Of a stretch of 64,000 bases of DNA, positions 27,543 to 35,995 are shown in pieces. Position 1 is the first letter of the stretch. Each line of letters starts with the position of its first letter. Both the position numbers and the translations under genes were made by a program. The stretch is from Azospira sp. I13 (GTDB lineage Bacteria; Pseudomonadota; Gammaproteobacteria; Burkholderiales; Rhodocyclaceae). The stretch is from assembly GCF_003112695.1 (NCBI RefSeq), contig NZ_BFBP01000014.1, forward strand, positions 88,728 to 152,727. Reading direction: 5' to 3'. The notes beneath the pieces are model-generated. The model searched no databases and was not told the origin of the DNA. It saw only the letters and a program-made list of their open reading frames with translations.

Positions 27543-28751
27543 ATGCAATGGGCCCATCCCGGAGACTTCAGACAGGTGCACAGTCCCACGCTTCTCATGC
27601 TGCTGGTGATCCTTTTGGGGATCATGGCGCTGACCCAGGTTGCCTCCTGGTACCTCAGCCGCCGGGTACCGGCCCAGGTGTTCTGGGCCGGCGCTTACCT
27701 TGCCGCCTTCCTGTCAGCCATCAACATGCTGACCCGCTCCTACCAGCCAGAAATCGCCCTCATCATCGGCGTGCAGATCACTCAGTTCCTCACTGCCTAT
27801 CTGATGCTGATGGGAGCCAGAAGCTATATGGGCCTCAAGCCCTGGCCTTTCCGTTACGCCGCTGCCGCCATCTGCGCCCTGGTGGCCATTGCCCTGTTCT
27901 TTACCCTGGTAGAGCCTAATTCGGCCGTGCGGGTCATCCTGTCCAGCCTGGTGGTGGGCGTACTGTTCGGGCTCTGTGCCGCCACCATCGCCCAGGGCGA
28001 CATCCGTCGTTTTCCTGCTCGCTACCTCTTCGCCCTCCCCTGTAGCATCCATGCCACGTTCATCCTGCTGCGGCTGATGTATATCTACCAAGCAGACGGC
28101 TTTGCCGGCGACCTGACCCAGGGGGCGACGATTCCCCCATTCTTCCTCCTGGAAGCCGTCATCACCCTGGTCATGATGGCCTTCGCCACCCTCATGCTGG
28201 TCAGCGAAACCATTACCAGCGACCTGCGTAAGCTGGCAGAAACGGATCACCTGACCAATACCTTCAACCGGCGCTCCTTCCTCAAGCTGTTCGACGGCGC
28301 CGTCAGCGCCGCCAATCGGCGACAAAGCCCCCTGTCGGTGCTGCTCATCGACCTCGATCACTTCAAACGGATCAACGATACCCATGGCCATGGCGTGGGC
28401 GACAGCGTGCTGCGCCATTTCGTCGCCATCGCCGCCTCCTGCCTGCGGGCAGAAGATATCCTGGGACGGATTGGCGGCGAGGAGTTTTCAGCCCTTCTGC
28501 CCGACGTGGGGCCTGCCGATGCCCAGCTCATCGCCGAGCGGATGCGTATCCGTGTTGCCGAGCTGGCGTTCAATGGCCCCCAAGGCCCGATCCACCTGAC
28601 GGTCAGCATCGGCATTGCCCAGTGCCTGCCCGGCGAAACCCCGGAAAAGGCCCTGCACCGGGCCGACGCCGCCATGTACCGAGCCAAGGAAAGCGGTCGC
28701 AACCGGGTGGAATCCTGGGTCGAGGCCTGGCAGTTAAGCGGCACCATCTGA
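27543..28751 (+). CDS. Membrane-anchored diguanylate cyclase
   Basis: Makes c-di-GMP from two GTP. The 402-residue protein has about six N-terminal membrane segments (residues 15-220) and a C-terminal GGDEF domain. The signature is RIGGEEFSALL, an active-type GGEEF. An RxxD inhibitory site (RAED) sits five residues before it, so product feedback is expected. LTNTFNRRSFL and DLDHFKRINDTHGH are normal for active cyclases. No soluble sensor domain is recognised; the signal may be sensed in the membrane. Flanked by terminators, it is its own unit. Confidence 0.9.
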   Translation: MQWAHPGDFRQVHSPTLLMLLVILLGIMALTQVASWYLSRRVPAQVFWAGAYLAAFLSAINMLTRSYQPEIALIIGVQITQFLTAYLMLMGARSYMGLKPWPFRYAAAAICALVAIALFFTLVEPNSAVRVILSSLVVGVLFGLCAATIAQGDIRRFPARYLFALPCSIHATFILLRLMYIYQADGFAGDLTQGATIPPFFLLEAVITLVMMAFATLMLVSETITSDLRKLAETDHLTNTFNRRSFLKLFDGAVSAANRRQSPLSVLLIDLDHFKRINDTHGHGVGDSVLRHFVAIAASCLRAEDILGRIGGEEFSALLPDVGPADAQLIAERMRIRVAELAFNGPQGPIHLTVSIGIAQCLPGETPEKALHRADAAMYRAKESGRNRVESWVEAWQLSGTI

Positions 28752-28916
28752 CCCTGCGCCGCCCCATAGTGCCGCCCCATGGGGTGCTCCCTTGGCCAGC
28801 TACCGCCCCAGCCCCCTCCCTCCCTGCTTTTCCCCATACCTGACCCGGCTTCATCAGGCCTCATCGCTGGCAACCGCAGCCCCAGCCAGGGGGGTACTCA
28901 CGGCTCTGCGAGCCAT

Positions 28917-28946
28917 AAAAAAACCCAGGCATTTGCCTGGGTTTTT
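28917..28946. terminator. Bidirectional terminator between the cyclase and the chemoreceptor
   Basis: AAAAACCCAGGC-ATTT-GCCTGGGTTTTT: a perfect stem flanked by A and T runs, suited to both converging genes. Confidence 0.92.
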
Positions 28947-28967
28947 CCTTGCGAGGCCAGCCCGGTC

Positions 28968-30464
28968 TCAGTCGATCCGGAAGAAGGCAATGTTGCCCTT
29001 CAGGCGCTCTGCCTGGGAATGTAGCTCCTGGGCCGTGGCGGCCAGTTCTTCAGAAGCGCTGGCATTGTGCTGGGTGGTCTGGTTCACCTGACCGATGGCC
29101 TGATTGATCTGGCCGGCGCCGATGGCCTGCTCCTCGGAGGAAGCGGCAATTTCCTTCACCAACTGGGCCGTCCGTTCGATATTGGGGACCATTTCGTCGA
29201 ACATGGCACCGGCCTTTTCCGCCTGGGCCACGCTCTCGTCGGCCAGCTTGCCGATTTCCAGGGCGGCAGATTGGGAGCGCTCCGCCAGCTTGCGCACCTC
29301 GCCGGCCACCACGGCAAAGCCTTTGCCATGCTCGCCGGCCCGGGCCGCTTCAATCGCCGCATTGAGGGCAAGCAGATTGGTCTGGTAGGCAATCTCGTCG
29401 ATGATACCCACCTTGCCGGCAATCTGTTTCATGGCCACCACGGTCGCCCGGACGGTCTGGCCGCCAACCTGGGCATCGGCAGCGGCCCGGGTGGCGATTT
29501 CTTCGGTCAGATGGGCGTTGTCCTTGTTCTGGTCGATGGCGGCAGACATTTCCTCCACCGAAGCGGTGGTTTCCTCCACACTGGCAGCCTGCTCCGAAGC
29601 GGCCTGGGAGAGGCTATGGGAGGTCACGCTAACCTGGTCCGAAGCATTCACCAAGGCATCGGCACTGGTCCGCACTTCGTGGATGACCGCCTTGTTCCGC
29701 TCGATCATCAGTTCCACGGACTTCAACATCTGGCCAATTTCGTCCCGGCTTTCGGATTTCACCTGGACCGTCATATCGCCTTCGGAAAGGGAGACCATCA
29801 CGGCCTGCATACGCTGGACCGGCCCCAGGATGGTGCGCACCAGATAAAGGGAAAAGCCGATCAGCAGGGTCAGGCCAACCAGGGCCAGCCCCCCCTGGGC
29901 CAGGGCAGACTTGAGGAAGACCGACTCCACGTCATCCACATAGATGCCGGAACCCACCAGCCAGCCCCATTCCTTGAAGGTCTTGACGTAGGAAATCTTC
30001 TCCACCGGCTCGCTCTGACCAGGCTTGGGCCAGAAATAGGTGTAGTAGCCCTGCCCTTTTTCCTTGGCCAGGGCCGACATGTCGCGGAAGAGGAAATTGC
30101 CTTTGGGGTCCTTCACCCCCGACATGTCCTTGCCTTCCAGCTCGGGCTTGATGGGGTGCATGACCAGGGTGCTCTTCAGGTCCATGAGGAAGAAATACTC
30201 TTCCCCCTCGTAACGCAGGCCGCGCACCGCGGCAACGGCAAACTTCTTGGCTTCATCCTCCGGTAGGCGGCCGGCCTGCTGCTCACCGTAGTAATACTGG
30301 ACAATGCCATGGACCGTCTCGACCACATTCTTGGTCTTCAGCTTGCGGTCTTCCAGCAGGTTGTCCTTGAGTACCAGCAGACCCTGCCCGGAATTGAGCA
30401 GAAAGCCCGCCACCGCCAGACTGACTAGCAGAAAGAGTTTCCAGCCAAGCTTCATGTTTTTCAT
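28968..30464 (-). CDS. Methyl-accepting chemotaxis protein with periplasmic Cache-type sensor
   Basis: A 498-residue chemoreceptor. A first membrane segment ([15 protein letters not shown]) is followed by a periplasmic single-Cache-like domain ([18 protein letters not shown], then [20 protein letters not shown]), a second membrane segment near residues 190-212, a HAMP linker, and the signalling domain. The hairpin tip is intact ([20 protein letters not shown], then [16 protein letters not shown]). The periplasmic part resembles Cache domains that bind small organic acids; the ligand is not known. An ATG at 30455 is an alternative start. No terminal CheR-binding pentapeptide is seen. Confidence 0.92.
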   Translation of the reverse strand: MKNMKLGWKLFLLVSLAVAGFLLNSGQGLLVLKDNLLEDRKLKTKNVVETVHGIVQYYYGEQQAGRLPEDEAKKFAVAAVRGLRYEGEEYFFLMDLKSTLVMHPIKPELEGKDMSGVKDPKGNFLFRDMSALAKEKGQGYYTYFWPKPGQSEPVEKISYVKTFKEWGWLVGSGIYVDDVESVFLKSALAQGGLALVGLTLLIGFSLYLVRTILGPVQRMQAVMVSLSEGDMTVQVKSESRDEIGQMLKSVELMIERNKAVIHEVRTSADALVNASDQVSVTSHSLSQAASEQAASVEETTASVEEMSAAIDQNKDNAHLTEEIATRAAADAQVGGQTVRATVVAMKQIAGKVGIIDEIAYQTNLLALNAAIEAARAGEHGKGFAVVAGEVRKLAERSQSAALEIGKLADESVAQAEKAGAMFDEMVPNIERTAQLVKEIAASSEEQAIGAGQINQAIGQVNQTTQHNASASEELAATAQELHSQAERLKGNIAFFRID

Positions 30465-30766
30465 AGCCTACCCATCTCCATATATTTCTTGTCTCAATTT
30501 TGGTGTCTCCGCCTTCTTTTTTGAGTAATGCCGGGGCGGCGGCAACCCCGTGGCAAAACCGATGGCAAAAATGTTAGCGCCCTATTCTAGCCCGGTTTTA
30601 GCCTGCCTTCGCCTGGATTCCGGCCCGAAATGACGCGCCGGACCACCATCGCAGCGCCTGGCGCTTTGCCCTTCGCCCCCGGCGGCGAGTAAAATGGCCG
30701 GCTCGGTTGGCGAAAGCCCGCCGCTCCTGCCACCCCGCCCCTGTTCCCGGAAGCGTCATCAGCCCC
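30465..30766. other. Gene-free stretch between the chemoreceptor and bioA
   Basis: About 300 bases between divergent genes. Two close TGGCAAAA repeats occur near 30550-30568. I see no coding frame and no convincing promoter or BirA-type operator for the biotin operon, though one is expected here. Confidence 0.4.
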
Positions 30767-32110
30767 ATGTCCGCCAATCGCCGTTTACTGGACCGCAGCC
30801 TCGCCGCCGTCTGGCACCCATGCACCCAGATGCAGCACCACCTGGCGGCCGACGGACTGCCCCTGATCCCCGTCAAGAGTGGCGAGGGAGCGTGGCTGAC
30901 CGACTTCGATGGCCACCGCTATCTGGACGGCGTCAGCTCCTGGTGGGTTAATCTCTTCGGCCACCGCAATCCGCGCATCAACGCCGCCCTCAAGGACCAG
31001 CTGGAGACCCTGGAGCACGTCATCCTGGCCGGTTTCACCCACGAGCCGGTGGTACAGCTGTCCGAACGCCTCTCGGCCCTCACCGGCAGTGCCCTGGGCC
31101 ACGCCTTCTACGCCTCCGACGGCGCCTCGGCCACCGAGATCGCCCTGAAGATGTCGCACCACTACTGGCGCAACACGGGCCGGCCGGAGAAGACCGATTT
31201 CCTCTGCCTCGCCGGCAGCTACCACGGCGAGACCGTGGGTGCCCTGGCGGTCACCGACGTGGCCCTGTTCAAGGATGCCTACGCCCCCCTGATCCGCCCC
31301 GCCGCCGTGCTGCCCTCCCCCGATGCACGTCTGGCCAAGGATGGTGAGACCGCCGCCGACGTGGCCCGCCGCGCCGCCGCCGCCCTCGAAGCCCATCTCG
31401 AAGCCCACCACGGCCACATCGCCGCCCTCATCGTCGAGCCCCTGATCCAGTGCGCCACCGGCATGGCCATGCACGACCCGCTGTACCTCAGCCTGGCCCG
31501 CCAGGCCTGCGACCGCTACGGTGTGCACCTCATCTGCGACGAAATCGCCGTGGGCTTCGGCCGTACCGGTACCTTTTTCGCCCATGAGCAGGCCACAGTG
31601 GACGGCAAAACCCTGCGGCCCGATTTCCTCTGCCTTTCCAAGGGCATCACCGGCGGCTACCTGCCCCTGTCCACGGTGCTGACCACCGATACCATCTATG
31701 AAGCCTTCCTCGACGATGCGGTGACCCGGGGCTTCCTCCACTCCCACTCCTACACCGGCAACGCCCTGGCCTGCCGGGCCGCCCTGGCCACCCTGGACAT
31801 TTTCGAGCAGGACGAGGTAATCGTCGCCAACCGACAACTCTCGGAACGCCTGCACGACGGACTGGCGCAGATCCGCAGCCATGGCCGAGTGGAAAATTAC
31901 CGCCGCCGCGGCATGATCCTGGCCTTCGACATCAAGGGTGCCCCTGCCGCCTTTTCCCGCCGTTTCTACCAGGCCGGCCTGGAGCGGGAACTGCTGCTGC
32001 GCCCCATCGGCAACACGGTGTACCTGATGCCCCCCTACATCCTGTCCGAGGCGGAATGCCGGCACCTGTGCCAGCGCACCCTGGAAACCCTGGAGGCGGT
32101 GCTCAGATGA
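30767..32110 (+). CDS. bioA: Adenosylmethionine-8-amino-7-oxononanoate aminotransferase
   Basis: A PLP enzyme that converts KAPA to DAPA using SAM as amino donor, the third step of biotin ring assembly. The start MSANRRLLDRSLAAVWHPC at 30767 fits the family and gives 447 residues. Motifs include SSWWVNLFGHRNPRIN, the SYHGETVGALAVT glycine loop, ICDEIAVGFGRTG (PLP Asp) and the Schiff-base lysine in LSKGITGGYLPLS. Its stop overlaps the bioF start (ATGA), so translation is coupled. First gene of the biotin operon. Confidence 0.96.
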   Translation: MSANRRLLDRSLAAVWHPCTQMQHHLAADGLPLIPVKSGEGAWLTDFDGHRYLDGVSSWWVNLFGHRNPRINAALKDQLETLEHVILAGFTHEPVVQLSERLSALTGSALGHAFYASDGASATEIALKMSHHYWRNTGRPEKTDFLCLAGSYHGETVGALAVTDVALFKDAYAPLIRPAAVLPSPDARLAKDGETAADVARRAAAALEAHLEAHHGHIAALIVEPLIQCATGMAMHDPLYLSLARQACDRYGVHLICDEIAVGFGRTGTFFAHEQATVDGKTLRPDFLCLSKGITGGYLPLSTVLTTDTIYEAFLDDAVTRGFLHSHSYTGNALACRAALATLDIFEQDEVIVANRQLSERLHDGLAQIRSHGRVENYRRRGMILAFDIKGAPAAFSRRFYQAGLERELLLRPIGNTVYLMPPYILSEAECRHLCQRTLETLEAVLR

Positions 32111-33315
32111 TCTGGGAAAGCCTGGATGCCGAACTGAAGGCCATTGAAGCCGAAGGCCTGACCCGTCGCCGCCGCATCGTCGATTCCCCGGTAGCGCCGG
32201 AGATGGTGGTGGATGGCAAGCCGGTGCTGGCCTTCTGCAGCAACGATTACCTGGGCCTGGCCAGCCACCCGGAAATTGCTGAAGCCATGGCCGAAGGTGC
32301 CCGCCACTGGGGCGCCGGTTCCGGCGCCTCCCACCTGGTGAGCGGCCACCTGCGCCCCCACCACCAGTTGGAAGAAGCCCTGGCCGCCTTCGTCATGCGC
32401 CAGCGGGCCCTGTATTTCTGTACCGGCTACATGGCCAACCTAGCCGTCATCCCCGCCCTGGTGGGCCGGGGCGACGCGGTCTTCGCCGACAAGCTCAACC
32501 ACGCCTCCCTCATCGACGCCGTGCAACTTTCCCGGGCCGACAGCCACCGCTACCGGCACCTGGACCTGGAGCACCTGGAATTCCTGCTGGCGACCAGCAC
32601 CGCTCCGCGGAAACTCATCGCCACCGACGCCATTTTCAGCATGGACGGCGATGCAGCGCCCCTCGAAGCCCTTTACGAACTGGCCGAGAAATACGATACC
32701 TGGCTGGTCATCGACGATGCCCATGGCTTCGGCGTGATGGGCCCCCAGGGCCGGGGCAGCGCCGCAGCCGTCAAGCTCATTCCCTCCCCCCGGGTGGTCT
32801 ACATGGGCACCCTGGGCAAAGCGGCTGGCGTCTCCGGCGCCTTTGTCGCCGGCAGCGCCAAGGTGCTGGAATGGCTGCTGCAGAAATCCCGCACCTACAT
32901 CTTCACCACCGCCTCCAGCCCCGCCGTGGCCTGCGCCCTGCTAAAAAGCCTGGACCTGATCGCTGCCGGCGAGGCCCGCCGGCAACACCTGGCCAGCCTC
33001 ATCCAGCGCCTGCGGGACGGCCTGGCGCCGCTATGCGCCGGCCGGGGCTGGCAGCTCATGGATTCGGACACGCCCATCCAGCCCCTGGTCATCGGCGGCA
33101 ATGCCGCCGCCCTGGACCTCACCCGGGCGCTCCTGGCCCAGGGCATCTGGGTGCCGGCCATCCGCCCCCCCACCGTGCCGAAGGGTCAGGCCCGCCTGCG
33201 CATCACCCTCTCCGCCGCCCACAGCGCGGCCCAGGTGGATGCCCTGGTGAACGCCCTCGCCACCCTGGCCGCCCCGGCTGATGGCCACCTGGCGGCCACC
33301 GAGAACTTGTCATGA
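32107..33315 (+). CDS. bioF: 8-amino-7-oxononanoate synthase
   Basis: Condenses pimeloyl-ACP or pimeloyl-CoA with L-alanine to give KAPA, with loss of CO2. The 402-residue product starts MIWESLDAELKAIEAEG at 32107. Motifs of alpha-oxoamine synthases are present: FCSNDYLGLASHP, GAGSGASHLVSGH, VIDDAHGFGVMGPQGRG and the PLP lysine region MGTLGKAAGVSGAF. It overlaps bioA by 4 bases and bioH by 4 bases. Confidence 0.96.
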   Translation: MIWESLDAELKAIEAEGLTRRRRIVDSPVAPEMVVDGKPVLAFCSNDYLGLASHPEIAEAMAEGARHWGAGSGASHLVSGHLRPHHQLEEALAAFVMRQRALYFCTGYMANLAVIPALVGRGDAVFADKLNHASLIDAVQLSRADSHRYRHLDLEHLEFLLATSTAPRKLIATDAIFSMDGDAAPLEALYELAEKYDTWLVIDDAHGFGVMGPQGRGSAAAVKLIPSPRVVYMGTLGKAAGVSGAFVAGSAKVLEWLLQKSRTYIFTTASSPAVACALLKSLDLIAAGEARRQHLASLIQRLRDGLAPLCAGRGWQLMDSDTPIQPLVIGGNAAALDLTRALLAQGIWVPAIRPPTVPKGQARLRITLSAAHSAAQVDALVNALATLAAPADGHLAATENLS

Positions 33316-34079
33316 CAACCTCCATCAAGCGCCCCCTGGCCCTCGTTCATGGCTGGGGCCTGGATTCCCGGGTCTGGGACAACGCCGCCCCGGCCCTGGA
33401 AAAGCACTTTGAACTGACCCGCCTGCAACTGCCGGGCTACCCCGGCCGGCCGAACCTGGACGACCCCACCGTCGCCAGCGTGGTGGATACCCTGCTGGCC
33501 GAACTGCCGCCAGGCGCCATTCTTCTGGGCTGGTCCCTGGGCGGGCAAATTGCCCAATTGATGGCCGCCCGGGCCCCCCAACAGGTGGCGGCCCTCGCCC
33601 TGGTGGCCACCACACCCCGCTTCCTGGCAGCAGCCGACTGGCCCCAGGGGCAGCCGGCCAGCCTGCTATCCACGTTCTCCGGCGCCGTGGCGGTTCTCCC
33701 CGGCCCAGTACTGCCGCGTTTTGCTGCCCTTTTCAACCAGGGCGACAGCCACGCCAAGGACATCACCCGCCTCCTGGCCCCCCTAACCAAGGCGCCCCTG
33801 CCGGAAAAAGCCGCCCTGCTGCGGGGCCTGGACTGGCTGCGGGATTTGGACCTGCGCCCCCTGGTGCCCCGGCTGCCCCTGCCGGCCCTGGTGCTGCATG
33901 GCCGGGCCGACCCCCTGATGCCCCTGGCGGCGGCCGAATGGCTGGCGCAACACCTGCCTGCCGGCCAACTGGAAGTTTTCGAGGCAGCGGCCCACGCCCC
34001 CTTCCTGCATGACCCCCAGGACTTCGCCACACGCCTCGCCGCCTGGGCTGCCTCCCTGCCCGAGAAAGGGCCGCACTGA
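33312..34079 (+). CDS. bioH: Pimeloyl-ACP methyl ester carboxylesterase
   Basis: Removes the methyl group from pimeloyl-ACP methyl ester once the chain has the right length. The 255-residue alpha/beta hydrolase carries the oxyanion HGWG motif (LVHGWGLDSRVWD), the nucleophile in GWSLGGQIAQ, the acid in HGRADPLMP and the catalytic His in EAAHAPFLHDP. The start overlaps the bioF stop (ATGA) and its stop shares one base with the bioC start, so the four genes are tightly coupled. Confidence 0.94.
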   Translation: MTTSIKRPLALVHGWGLDSRVWDNAAPALEKHFELTRLQLPGYPGRPNLDDPTVASVVDTLLAELPPGAILLGWSLGGQIAQLMAARAPQQVAALALVATTPRFLAAADWPQGQPASLLSTFSGAVAVLPGPVLPRFAALFNQGDSHAKDITRLLAPLTKAPLPEKAALLRGLDWLRDLDLRPLVPRLPLPALVLHGRADPLMPLAAAEWLAQHLPAGQLEVFEAAAHAPFLHDPQDFATRLAAWAASLPEKGPH

Positions 34080-34858
34080 TGGAAAAGCAGCACATCCGCC
34101 GGGCTTTCGAGCGGGCCGCCGACTCCTACGACCAGGCCGCCGCCCTCCAGCGACAAGTCTGCGATGCTCTGGAGGCGGCACTGGATGCCAATCCCGGCGA
34201 TCTTTCCAGCGGCGCCCTGCTGGATGCCGGCTGCGGCACCGGCTACGGTGCCGGCCTGCTGGCCCGGCGTTTTCCCCGCCCCCCCCTACTCCTCGCCGAC
34301 TTCGCCCCGGCCATGCTGGCCCGGGCCCGGGAGACCGCCGGCGACACCCGCCGCCTGCCCCTCTGCGCCGATCTGGAGGCCCTGCCCCTGCAAGACGCCA
34401 GCGTGGCCCTTTACTGGTCCAGCCTGGCGGTGCAGTGGTGTGATCTGCGGCGCAGCCTGAAAGAGGCTGCCCGGGTTCTTGCACCCGGCGGCTACCTGGC
34501 CTTCAGCACCCTGGGGCCGGGCACCTTCACCGAACTGGCAGAAGCCTTTGCCGGTATCGACGGGCATCGCCATGTCCTGCCCTTCGCCCCGCCTGCCACT
34601 TGCGGCGAGGCCATGCTGGCCGCCGGTTTCCACGAGCTGCGGGTGGAGCGCCGGACCCTGCGGGTGTATTACCCGGACCTGCGCTCCCTGCTGCGAGCCA
34701 TCAAGGATATCGGCGCCAACCAGGTGGGCGGCGCCCGCCGCGCCGGCTTCCTCGGCAAGGCAGCCTGGCAGACGGTGGAGGCGCGCTACGAGCAACACCG
34801 CAGCGCCGAAGGCCTGCCCGCCACCTATGACGTGGTGCTGTGCACGGCCGTAAAATGA
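34079..34858 (+). CDS. bioC: Malonyl-ACP O-methyltransferase
   Basis: Starts pimelate synthesis by methylating malonyl-ACP with SAM, disguising it as a fatty-acid primer. The 259-residue protein starts MEKQHIRRAFERAADSYDQAA, and the SAM-binding motif is LLDAGCGTGYGAGLL. Later motifs YWSSLAVQWCDLRRSL and LAFSTLGPGTFTEL are typical of BioC. It shares one base with the bioH stop. The gap to bioD (160 bases) holds an inverted repeat. Confidence 0.94.
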   Translation: MEKQHIRRAFERAADSYDQAAALQRQVCDALEAALDANPGDLSSGALLDAGCGTGYGAGLLARRFPRPPLLLADFAPAMLARARETAGDTRRLPLCADLEALPLQDASVALYWSSLAVQWCDLRRSLKEAARVLAPGGYLAFSTLGPGTFTELAEAFAGIDGHRHVLPFAPPATCGEAMLAAGFHELRVERRTLRVYYPDLRSLLRAIKDIGANQVGGARRAGFLGKAAWQTVEARYEQHRSAEGLPATYDVVLCTAVK

Positions 34859-34876
34859 GCGGTAAGCAGGTGGAAA

Positions 34877-35005
34877 TTCTTTTTGCCACAGCGCAGCGAG
34901 AGCGGAAGACCACAGTGCCAGGTGGCCCGGGAACCATTGTCCGGTACTGTCGCTGGAAGCGTTTTTCCTAATGATTTCTGCGCCGCTGTGACCAACATTT
35001 TTTAG
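34877..35005. repeat. Degenerate inverted repeat, possible third CCACAG-type copy
   Basis: The left end TTTTTGCCACAGCG (34880-34893) roughly mirrors CGCTGTGACC followed by AACATTTTTTAGC near 34984-35006. The layout (T-rich flank, GCCACAG inward, about 90 bases between, an inter-gene site in an operon) is like the two better copies, but the CACAGAG sub-repeats are largely missing. Confidence 0.35.
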
Positions 35006-35018
35006 CGAGCACCGCACC

Positions 35019-35672
35019 ATGAAACAGGGTTATTTCATTGCTGGTACCGATACGGAGATCGGCAAGACCTTCTCCGCCTGCGCCCTGCTGCACACGGCCC
35101 GCCAGCAAGGGCTGTCGGCCCTGGCCATGAAGCCGGTGGCTGCGGGCACGGAAGCGGATGGAGAAAACGAGGATGTGCGCCGGCTGATGGCCGCCGCTTC
35201 CGTCGTCGCCCCGCGGGAGCTGGTCAATCCCTACCTCTACGCGCCACCCATTGCTCCCCACATTGCCGCTGCAGAAGCCGGCAAACCCATCAAGGCAGCA
35301 ACGATCCGTCATGCCTTCCAGTCCCTCAAGCCCCTCGCCGACGTGATTCTGGTGGAGGGGGTAGGCGGCTGGCGGGTCCCCCTGGGCGAACATTTTGATG
35401 CCGCCGACCTGGCCGCCGACCTGGGCCTGCCAGTGATCCTAGTGGTGGGCCTGCGCCTGGGCTGCATCAGCCACGCCCTGCTCACGGCAGAATCCATCAA
35501 GGCCCGGGGCCTGCCCCTGGCCGGCTGGATCGCCAATACCGTCGATCCCGCCATGAGCCGTCTGGAAGAGAACCTGGCCAGCCTTCAGCAACGCCTGCCA
35601 GCGCCCCTCCTGGGCACCCTGCCCCACGGCATTACCCCGGAAGAAGCCGGCCGGCTGCTGCGCCTGCCCTGA
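35019..35672 (+). CDS. bioD: Dethiobiotin synthetase
   Basis: Closes the ureido ring of DAPA with CO2 and ATP to give dethiobiotin. The 217-residue product has the P-loop GTDTEIGKTFSAC, the MKPVAAG substrate loop, and VEGVGGWRVPLGEHFD. The start at 35019 (MKQGYFIAGTDTE) is fixed by the family. It completes a bioA-F-H-C-D set; bioB is not in the window. Confidence 0.96.
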   Translation: MKQGYFIAGTDTEIGKTFSACALLHTARQQGLSALAMKPVAAGTEADGENEDVRRLMAAASVVAPRELVNPYLYAPPIAPHIAAAEAGKPIKAATIRHAFQSLKPLADVILVEGVGGWRVPLGEHFDAADLAADLGLPVILVVGLRLGCISHALLTAESIKARGLPLAGWIANTVDPAMSRLEENLASLQQRLPAPLLGTLPHGITPEEAGRLLRLP

Positions 35673-35995
35673 AAACCCAACAGGCGGATCGGAACGGCAC
35701 AACCCGTAACAGACGGGGGGCTGGGGTCGACCAGAATCGACCGGAACATCCCGGCCGGCGTTCTTTCGGCGATCTCGCAGTCCCTCCCTGGTGTCTAAGG
35801 TTGGCGTGCCAGACGTGGCCAGGCTGAGTGCCGGATGCACCAATGTGCACCACCAGCGTCGCCATTGCGGCAATCACGCCGGTCGCTGCAACCACCTCTG
35901 GGCCAGCCCTCACGTCTATATCCTAGGTCCGATATCTTCGACTCGGGGCCTCGACTAGAATATCGGCATAATTCCAGCCTCCCGGCCAGTCCCCG
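35673..35995. other. Gene-free stretch between bioD and the CHASE sensor
   Basis: About 320 bases. Short TCGACC and TCGACT repeats occur (near 35727-35742 and 35937-35957), as do two flanking GATATC/ATATCGG elements (35930-35935 and 35959-35965). No terminator after bioD and no clear promoter is seen. Confidence 0.35.
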
